DNA of 10,579 bases from DATLZB01 sp035574175 (GTDB taxonomy: Bacteria; Pseudomonadota; Alphaproteobacteria; Rhizobiales; Hyphomicrobiaceae), in assembly GCA_035574175.1 (NCBI GenBank), contig DATLZB010000054.1:1-10579 (forward strand), read 5' to 3'. The notes beneath the pieces were generated by a model. The model saw only the letters and a list, made by a program, of their open reading frames with translations, made no database searches and was not told where the DNA came from. This document shows, piece by piece, positions 5,647 through 10,579 of the stretch. The first letter of the stretch is position 1. Each line of letters starts with the position of its first letter. The position numbers were made by a program, and so were the translations under genes.

Positions 5647-6117
5647 TCAGCCGACGTTGCGCCAGGTGCCGTCGGGGTTGCGGCAGGCAACGCCCTTCAT
5701 GGTCTGCGGACGCCCGTCGATGAAGATGCGGTGGGTGTACTCGCGGCAGTCCTCCGCTCCCCGCTTGAAGGGCGCACCTGCGATCACCTCGCCGTAGCGA
5801 CCGCTGTCGGGATTGCGCCAGGGGATGCGCTCGCCGCTGCGCCCCCGCTCGAGCGCATCAAATTCGGCCCGCTGCGCCAGCATCTGATCCTGCCGGTCGA
5901 GCGCGCGGCCGATCTCGCTGCCGACGATACCGCCGATCACCGCGCCGATTGCGGTGGTGGCGATACGTCCCGTGCCGCGGCCGACCGAATTGCCGAGTAT
6001 GCCGCCGGCGATGGCCCCGACCGCCAGACCGGTGTCCGCCTTGCTCGGCCCATCGGGGCCGCACGCGGCGGCCGCGAGCGGCAGCATCAGGATGGCGCAC
6101 GCCTTGATGACCCTCAT
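5647..6117 (-). CDS. Glycine-zipper 2TM lipoprotein (17-kDa surface antigen-like)
   Basis: This is a 156-residue outer-membrane-type lipoprotein. The signal MRVIKACAILMLPLAAAAC ends in a lipobox-like AAAC with C19 as lipidated residue. It is followed by a glycine-zipper region (about 29-72: GLAVGAIAGGILGNSVGRGTG, then IGAVIGGIVGSEIGRALD) as in the Rick_17kDa_Anti/2TM family. A soluble C-terminal domain carries RIPWRNPDSGRYGEV, CREYTHRIFIDGRPQ and GVACRNPDGTWR, with two cysteines that may pair. The start at 6117 is supported by GAGGGAA about 6 nt upstream and by the signal peptide; in-frame codons further upstream lack protein character. It follows the sensor kinase gene by 146 bp in the same direction and could be read through from it or have its own promoter. 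Role: envelope integrity or structure, inferred from the family. Confidence 0.88.
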   Translation of the reverse strand: MRVIKACAILMLPLAAAACGPDGPSKADTGLAVGAIAGGILGNSVGRGTGRIATTAIGAVIGGIVGSEIGRALDRQDQMLAQRAEFDALERGRSGERIPWRNPDSGRYGEVIAGAPFKRGAEDCREYTHRIFIDGRPQTMKGVACRNPDGTWRNVG

Positions 6118-6161
6118 GGCAATTCCCTCGATCGCCGCGGCCCTCGTACATGCCCGGCATG

Positions 6162-6183
6162 GGTTGCAGCCCTTATTGCAACC
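6162..6183. repeat. Inverted repeat between kinase and lipoprotein genes
   Basis: GGTTGCA (6162-6168) and TGCAACC (6177-6183) form a perfect 7-bp dyad around 8 bases. A second small dyad, CATGC-CCG-GCATG (6149-6161), abuts it. They lie 81 bp beyond the kinase stop and 45 bp before the lipoprotein start. They could be a weak terminator or a regulator-binding site. No T run follows on the minus strand, which makes an operator about as likely as a terminator. Confidence 0.4.
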
Positions 6184-6263
6184 GCGTGCATATCGGCGGC
6201 GATTCCGGCAAAAGTGCGACCCGGCGGGTCTGCCGCGCAACAGTGGTGCGCAAATATGCACGC

Positions 6264-7646
6264 TCACGCGGCCGGCAGATCGAGGCGCACGTTCAGGCCG
6301 CCGTGCCGGGAGGCCGAAAACTCGATGCGGCCGCCGTAGGAGTGGACGAGGTCGTTGACAATGGAGAGCCCGAGGCCGGTGCCGGGCTTGGTTTCGTCCA
6401 GCCGCTGGCCCCGCTTGCCGATGCGGGCCCGCTCCTGCTCGGTGAGACCAGGGCCGTCGTCATCTACGGTCACGATCAGGCGAACGCGACCGCCGCGCGT
6501 CGTCGCCGGGCGCGTGGCAGCGCGAAAGTACACCTTAGTGCGAGCCCATTTGCAGGCGTTGTCGAGCACGTTGCCGAGCATCTCCTCGAGGTCCTGGCGC
6601 TCGCCCTGAAACCGCACGCCGGCCGGACAATCAAGCAGCACCCTGATGCCCTTGTCGCCGTAGATGCGCTCGAGCGTGCGCTGCAGCCCCTCGGCGATGG
6701 GCCGCACCTCGCTGACGCGGCCGATGGTGCCGGCGCGGGCGGCCATGCGGGCGCGGTCGAGGTAGTAGCTCACCTGGTCGCGCATGAGGCTGGCTTGCTC
6801 TGCCACCTTGCGGGCGAACGGGCTCTTGTCCTCGTTGGCCTCGTTGATGATCACCGCAAGCGGTGTCTTCAATGCATGGGCGAGGTTGCCGACCTGAGTG
6901 CGCGCGCGGTCGATGATGTCCTGGTTGGATTTGATCAGGGCGTTGAGCTCGTGCTGAAGGGGCTCGATCTCGACGGGAAGCTCGCCTTCGAGGCTTGTGG
7001 CCTCGCCCGAGCGGATGGCGGCAAGCCTGCGCTCGATGGCGCGCAGCGGCAACAGGCCGTAGCGCACCTGCAGGAAAGTGACGGCGAGGAGGGCGGCACC
7101 GGCCAGGGCAAGGGCGATCGCAAGGCGTGTGCGAAACACCGCTATGCGCTCGTCGAGCCATTCCAGGGGACCGGCGACGGTAAAGGAGTAGCGCGGACCG
7201 GTCGCCTCATCGCCGAGGACGTAGACCATCTCGGCGATGCGCACAGGCTCATTCGCCGGGCCGCGGCTCGACATCCAGCGCGTACCCTGATCGTCGGGCT
7301 CGACCTGGCTTTCGTAGGGCGAGGGAAGGGAGGCGTTGGCCAGCGAGGGGGAAGCGAGGCGCCGGCCCTGTGCGCCGCCGGTGGGGCGAATCTGCCAGTA
7401 CCAGCCGGAGTTGGTGAGCTGGAACAGCGGCTCGCCGAGATCGCCGGGCATTCCCGGCTCGAAGCCCGCACGCTCCACGCTGTCGGCGAGGATCACCGTC
7501 AGAAGCGTGCGGATGCGGTCGTCGAAGGACTCTGAGACGTCCTGTCGGTAGAGGGAATAGATGGCAAAGCCGGCAACGGGAAGAACCAAGAAGGTCCACA
7601 CCGAAGCCGCGGCGAACAAGCGGAAAGCAAGCGAATTAAACCTCAT
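6264..7646 (-). CDS. feuQ: Sensor histidine kinase of the FeuQ/PhoQ type
   Basis: This is a 460-residue inner-membrane kinase that would phosphorylate the response regulator encoded just upstream. Its layout is a first membrane helix at about 12-31, a periplasmic sensor region of about 135 residues (33-170) containing SGWYWQIRPTGG, a second helix at about 174-193, and a HAMP-like linker (194-245). The dimerisation/H-box QVGNLAHALKTPLAV has phosphoacceptor H257. The ATPase domain has the N box NVLDNACKWA (N363), G1 VDDDGPGL (394-401) and G2 GTGLGLSIV (422-430). The AHALKTPL H-box is that of PhoQ/FeuQ kinases. In rhizobia FeuPQ controls cyclic glucan export and has been linked to iron uptake; here the stimulus is not visible. 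The ATG overlaps the regulator's stop by 11 bp. The symbol rests on motif resemblance and locus context, so it is moderately sure. Confidence 0.9.
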   Translation of the reverse strand: MRFNSLAFRLFAAASVWTFLVLPVAGFAIYSLYRQDVSESFDDRIRTLLTVILADSVERAGFEPGMPGDLGEPLFQLTNSGWYWQIRPTGGAQGRRLASPSLANASLPSPYESQVEPDDQGTRWMSSRGPANEPVRIAEMVYVLGDEATGPRYSFTVAGPLEWLDERIAVFRTRLAIALALAGAALLAVTFLQVRYGLLPLRAIERRLAAIRSGEATSLEGELPVEIEPLQHELNALIKSNQDIIDRARTQVGNLAHALKTPLAVIINEANEDKSPFARKVAEQASLMRDQVSYYLDRARMAARAGTIGRVSEVRPIAEGLQRTLERIYGDKGIRVLLDCPAGVRFQGERQDLEEMLGNVLDNACKWARTKVYFRAATRPATTRGGRVRLIVTVDDDGPGLTEQERARIGKRGQRLDETKPGTGLGLSIVNDLVHSYGGRIEFSASRHGGLNVRLDLPAA

Positions 7647-8307
7647 CGGGCTCTGCTGTGAGCCGGTAGCCCAGGCCGCGGACGGTCTTGATCATGTCGC
7701 CCGGAATCTTTTTGCGCAGCCGGCCGATGAAGACTTCGATGGTGTTGCTGTCGCGGTCGAAGTCCTGGTCGTAGAGGTGTTCCACGAGCTCGGTGCGGGA
7801 AACCACGCGGCCGTTGTGATGCATCAGATAGGCGAGCAGCCGGTACTCGTGCGAGGTGAGCTTGATCGGTTTGCCCTCGTAGCTCACCCGGGCCGTCTTG
7901 GTGTCGAGCCGCAAAGGGCCGCACTCGATCTCGCTCGTGGCATGGCCGCTGGCCCGGCGCACCTGGGCACGCACGCGGGCGAGCAGCTCCTCCATGTGGA
8001 AGGGTTTGGCCACGTAGTCGTCGGCACCGGCGTCCATGCCGGCCACCTTGTCGCTCCAGCGGTCGCGGGCGGTCAGGATGATGACGGGATACTTGCGGCC
8101 GGCGCGCCGCCATTGCTCGAGGATGGAGATGCCGTCCATCTTCGGCAGACCGAGGTCGAGGATGACGAGATCGTAGGGCTCGGTGTCGCCCAGGAAGTAG
8201 CCCTCCTCGCCGTCGGCGGCCGCATCGACGGCATAGCCGGCGAAGGAGAGCGCCTCGACGAGCTGGCGCCTCAGATCGGGATCGTCCTCGACAACGAGAA
8301 TGCGCAC
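7636..8307 (-). CDS. feuP: OmpR/PhoP-family response regulator of the FeuP type
   Basis: This is a 223-residue DNA-binding response regulator. The receiver domain (1-115) has the acidic pair D8/D9 (VEDDPD), phosphoacceptor D51 (VILDLGLPKMDG), T79 (ILTARDRWSDKVAG) and K101 (DDYVAKPFH). The winged-helix domain (about 126-218) carries KLTSHEYRLLAYLM, the recognition-helix part DSNTIEVFIGRLRKK and TVRGLGYRL. The stretches DRWSDKVAGMDAGADDYVAKP and YDQDFDRDSNTIEVF are those I associate with FeuP of rhizobia. I chose the GTG at 8307, giving the family-standard start RILVVEDDP. The in-frame ATG at 8373 would add 22 residues and overlap the promoter and dyad region. It forms an operon with the kinase gene (11-bp overlap). 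Its target genes cannot be read from the sequence. Confidence 0.9.
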   Translation of the reverse strand: MRILVVEDDPDLRRQLVEALSFAGYAVDAAADGEEGYFLGDTEPYDLVILDLGLPKMDGISILEQWRRAGRKYPVIILTARDRWSDKVAGMDAGADDYVAKPFHMEELLARVRAQVRRASGHATSEIECGPLRLDTKTARVSYEGKPIKLTSHEYRLLAYLMHHNGRVVSRTELVEHLYDQDFDRDSNTIEVFIGRLRKKIPGDMIKTVRGLGYRLTAEPDEV

Positions 8308-8340
8308 GCGGTTCTGCCTCGCGGTGGCCCGGAGAGCAGA

Positions 8341-8346
8341 ACTATA
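8341..8346 (-). promoter_or_regulatory. Possible -10 box of the feuPQ operon
   Basis: TATAGT on the minus strand matches the -10 consensus at 5/6 and would start transcription near 8334, about 27 nt before the GTG at 8307. No good -35 is found 16-18 bp upstream, where the region is GC-rich and occupied by the dyad at 8356-8382. This would suit an activator-dependent promoter. Confidence 0.35.
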
Positions 8347-8355
8347 TCGCCGCTC

Positions 8356-8382
8356 CCGGCCCAATCCTAGCACCTGGGCCGG
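8356..8382. terminator. Perfect 8-bp dyad between GTA-linked genes and feuP
   Basis: CCGGCCCA (8356-8363) and TGGGCCGG (8375-8382) are perfect inverted repeats separated by 11 bases. On the minus strand this stem comes 13 bp after the stop of the holin-like gene, as a terminator would, but no T run follows. It also ends 10 bp before the -10-like box of feuP, so it could equally be an operator, for instance for autoregulation. Confidence 0.45.
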
Positions 8383-8395
8383 TACCTGGCAGCGC

Positions 8396-8674
8396 TCAAA
8401 GGCGCATGGTCAGAGCGCGGCGTTGCAGGCGGGTGGTGGCGCGCGTGCGGCCGTAGATGGTCATGATGATGCCGATCAGGCCGCCAACGGCCTGCACCAC
8501 GGCAACCAGGCTCTCGCCCAGCTGCTCGACGAGATCGGCGGTGATGTCGAGGCCCAACAGCGGGCCGATCACCGGCAGCACGGTCGACAGCGTGGTGATG
8601 AGGGCGCCCCAGATGGTAAGCGAGTGCACCCACCACTTCGACGGCACGGGCTCGAGGACGTTGGTTTCAGGCAT
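8396..8674 (-). CDS. Holin-like two-helix membrane protein next to GTA genes
   Basis: This is a 92-residue membrane protein. A short polar N-terminus (MPETNVLEPVPSKWW) is followed by a helix at about 17-41 (SLTIWGALITTLSTVLPVIGPLLG). A loop DITADLVEQLGES leads to a second helix at about 55-75 (LVAVVQAVGGLIGIIMTIYG), and a basic C-terminus (RTRATTRLQRRALTMRL) ends the chain. Size, two helices and a charged tail are those of small phage holins. I recall similar small proteins downstream of GTA tail genes in rhizobia but cannot confirm a family. AAGGAGA (8682-8688, minus) lies 7 nt before the ATG, an excellent ribosome binding site. It follows the GTA gp15-type gene by 157 bp in the same direction, so it may be made with the particle genes. 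Holin function is inference. Confidence 0.78.
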   Translation of the reverse strand: MPETNVLEPVPSKWWVHSLTIWGALITTLSTVLPVIGPLLGLDITADLVEQLGESLVAVVQAVGGLIGIIMTIYGRTRATTRLQRRALTMRL

Positions 8675-8831
8675 GAGGACTTCTCCTTTGCTTCATTGCC
8701 GGGTTCACCTCTCTTGCTGGCCGGCCTTTCTCCATCCGGGTCGGGGCAGGTGCGCGGCCGCCTTCAACGGCCTTGGCCGGGAGCGCATGGTGTGAAAGGC
8801 GGGCGGGTGCGCGCGATCGGCCGGGGCGTGC

Positions 8832-10579
8832 TCACACCACGGCGGCGGCGGCGCTGCCGCGGCCCCAGGCAGCGCCGAGTTGGTAGATGCGCACGCTCAG
8901 CGTGGCCTGCGGGCTGCCGAAGTCGGCCGTCTGCTGCGCCGCCGTGTAGGTCACGCTCGGCAGCGAAGAGGCGAGCGTGCGCTTCACCGTCGCCCCGTCG
9001 AGGATGTCGATCTCGTAGCGCTCGGAGTCCTCCCCGAGCGGCACCTCCGCCGCATCCCAGGAATCGCCGCCCATACGCGTGCGGCGAATCCATGTAAGCG
9101 TAACATCGCCGCTGCTGCGCGTGCCGCGCACGTGAACCGGCGCGAGCGGTCGCCGTCCAAGGCCGATGAAGGCGTGGGTACGCTCGACGTAACCTGCGTC
9201 GCCGAGGTCGCGATTGGCGGGTCCATAGCGCCACGTATAGGGCAGGCCGACCTCGGCCGCGGCGAGATCGATACGGGTAACCGCGCCATCGAGCAGCACG
9301 AAACGGGCCCCGGCAGCGAGCAGCGCCGGCATGCCGGCCTCGCTGCCCGCCTGGCCACGCAAAAAGCCGGACAGCTCGTAGGTGAGAGGCGCAAGCAGAA
9401 CGGCACTTTCGAACTGCACCACCTCCCAGTCGCCATCCCCGCGCCTGACGGCTGCCGCATTGGCGCCGGCGAGAAGCTGGAGTGGCGTGACCGAAGCAAG
9501 CTCGCCCCCGTCGAGCAACACCCTCAGGCGCGTTGCACGGTCCATGCGTCCGGCGGGACCCGCAGGGAGCGGATCGAGTGTCGTGCCCATAACGGCCGGC
9601 GCCGTGGCAAGCGCGCGCAAGCTGTAGCCCGTGGCCTCGGGCGAGCTGTAGAAGGCGATCGCACCCGGCCACGGTGACTGGGCAGCGGCGACATAGGCCG
9701 CGTGCTCGGGCTCGTCGCCCCGCAGCAAGGGGAGATCCAGAAACTCGGCGAGCGGCTGGCCGGCGGGCAGCGGCCCTGGCAGGCGAGGCGGGCGGTCGGA
9801 GGCGCGGATGCGCGCGTAGATCGCCGGGTCGATGCTCAGCGCCTCGATGTCACGCTCGCCATGCTCGCCGACCTCGGTGATGCGGTAGAGGCGGCTGCGG
9901 CCTTCGCGCTCGAGGCTCACCACGTCGCCCGGCTCGAGTGCGAGACGGCTCGGCGGCAGCGTGAAGCTGGCCCGCTCGCGGCTCGACCAGGCTTCGAACA
10001 GCCAGGACTCAACCATGGCGGCGGCCTCCTCCGCCTCGAGCACAACGGCGAGGTCGGCCTGCGCCACGCGGCCGCTCGCCCCGGCGAGCCGGCGCGCCTC
10101 GACCACCGCCTGCTGGTAGTCGTTGCCCGCGCCAATGTAGACGACCTTGGCGGAGGCGGGCAGTTCGGTCTCTTGCGCGCGCACCAGCGTGAGGGGGCTT
10201 GCCCCATTGCGGCGCTCGACGAGGCCCTCCTCGGTGAGCTGGGCCAAGGCACCCTCGGCGCCGCGGTGGCGGAAGACGATGCGGCTTGCGCTCTCCACGG
10301 CATCGAAGAAGTAGGCGAGCTCCAAGGGCTGCAGCGCCTCGCGCGCCGACATGATGCGGTCGATGACGTAGCCCGGCACCACGCCCTCGAGCAGGTCGGC
10401 ATCGCAATCGGCAAAGCCGTGTTCGGCGAGGATGCGAGCGATGAGCTCGGCGAGCGGAACGCCGGCGATGCGGCCGTTGAGCCAGTGGCCGAGCCGCCAG
10501 TTGGCACCGTCGCCCCAACTCTCGGTGTCGTTCGGGAAGGCGGGGAAGGGCCGCGCATCCCAGGCATAGACGTGGATGC
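8832..10579 (-). CDS. GTA tail/host-specificity protein (gp15-type), C-terminal 581 residues
   Basis: This is the C-terminal part of the large baseplate/tail-fibre hub protein of gene transfer agents; the frame stays open to the right edge with no start, so the N-terminal part is outside. The visible start (IHVYAWDARPFPAFPNDTE, then WGDGANWRLGHWLNGRIAG) is the end of the GTA TIM-barrel-like domain region. The phage-tail-protein-like domain follows (VVPGYVIDRIMSAREALQPL, FFDAVESASRIVFRHRG, DYQQAVVEARR, LEPGDVVSLEREG, RLYRITEVGEHGERDIEALS). The rest includes ELSGFLRGQAGSE, ARFVLLDGAV and a fibronectin-like stretch near the end (VTLTWIRRTRMGGDSW). It ends naturally at AAWGRGSAAAAVV. Family members are about 1,300 residues, so roughly half is seen. 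The product would sit at the tail tip and engage the recipient cell surface. The rest of the GTA cluster is expected to the right. Confidence 0.9.
   Translation of the reverse strand, partial: IHVYAWDARPFPAFPNDTESWGDGANWRLGHWLNGRIAGVPLAELIARILAEHGFADCDADLLEGVVPGYVIDRIMSAREALQPLELAYFFDAVESASRIVFRHRGAEGALAQLTEEGLVERRNGASPLTLVRAQETELPASAKVVYIGAGNDYQQAVVEARRLAGASGRVAQADLAVVLEAEEAAAMVESWLFEAWSSRERASFTLPPSRLALEPGDVVSLEREGRSRLYRITEVGEHGERDIEALSIDPAIYARIRASDRPPRLPGPLPAGQPLAEFLDLPLLRGDEPEHAAYVAAAQSPWPGAIAFYSSPEATGYSLRALATAPAVMGTTLDPLPAGPAGRMDRATRLRVLLDGGELASVTPLQLLAGANAAAVRRGDGDWEVVQFESAVLLAPLTYELSGFLRGQAGSEAGMPALLAAGARFVLLDGAVTRIDLAAAEVGLPYTWRYGPANRDLGDAGYVERTHAFIGLGRRPLAPVHVRGTRSSGDVTLTWIRRTRMGGDSWDAAEVPLGEDSERYEIDILDGATVKRTLASSLPSVTYTAAQQTADFGSPQATLSVRIYQLGAAWGRGSAAAAVV

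Noticed and set aside
6150..7535. A 461-codon open frame on the plus strand opposite the sensor kinase
   Set aside because: The minus-strand kinase has all catalytic boxes. The plus-strand product is Ala/Gly/Leu-rich with no recognisable fold and is a shadow of GC-rich codon use.
7561..8370. A 269-codon open frame on the plus strand opposite the response regulator
   Set aside because: It is the mirror of a textbook OmpR-family regulator, and its own product has no motif.
1..10579. CRISPR array, tRNA or rRNA genes
   Set aside because: No regularly spaced repeats were seen, and I recognised no tRNA cloverleaf or rRNA core sequence on reading. The only long repeat I found is the single 51-bp pair. 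A tRNA or repeat scan would be needed to exclude a diverged one.

Overview
The window looks like chromosomal DNA of a GC-rich alphaproteobacterium, most likely of the Hyphomicrobiales (Rhizobiales). The reasons are a cytochrome c maturation gene of the CcmI/CycH type, a response regulator and kinase pair of the FeuP/FeuQ type, and the end of a gene-transfer-agent (GTA) structural cluster. Nearly everything is on the minus strand. Only two small genes (911-1219 and 5123-5632) run on the plus strand.

Region by region. Positions 1-609 hold the 5' part of ccmI (minus), which runs off the left edge. Positions 610-910 are a gene-poor gap. Positions 911-1219 hold a small conserved-looking cytosolic protein (plus), followed by a hairpin. 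Positions 1305-2520 form the most unusual stretch. A 51-bp perfect direct repeat brackets a cassette, visibly lower in GC, that carries one exported-protein gene (1400-2362, minus). The right-hand repeat copy is the last part of an endonuclease/exonuclease/phosphatase (EEP) gene (2458-3501, minus). The left-hand copy is an orphan second 3' end of the same gene, with its own slightly different last three codons and stop. This is what integration into the 3' end of a protein-coding gene would leave. The EEP gene is translationally coupled (GTGA overlap) to an upstream multi-pass membrane protein (3498-5003) of unknown function. A secreted six-cysteine protein (5123-5632, plus) is divergent from that pair, and a glycine-zipper lipoprotein (5647-6117, minus) converges on it.

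The right half holds the two-component system. The response regulator (7636-8307) and sensor kinase (6264-7646) overlap by 11 bp and form one operon. Upstream of them is the end of the GTA cluster: a large tail/host-specificity (gp15-type) protein entering from the right edge (8832-10579), then a 92-residue two-helix membrane protein (8396-8674) that resembles a holin in size and topology. An 8-bp GC-rich dyad and a -10-like box lie between the GTA-linked genes and feuP.

As recalled from rhizobia, feuPQ sits beside cycHJKL. Here both ends of that neighbourhood are present but separated by about 5.6 kb containing the lipoprotein, the six-Cys protein, the membrane protein/EEP pair, the repeat-bracketed cassette and the small plus-strand gene. 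I read this interval as an accessory insertion zone in an otherwise conserved locus. The candidate for something undescribed is the cassette inserted at the catalytic SDH motif of the EEP gene, together with the uncharacterised membrane protein/EEP pair.
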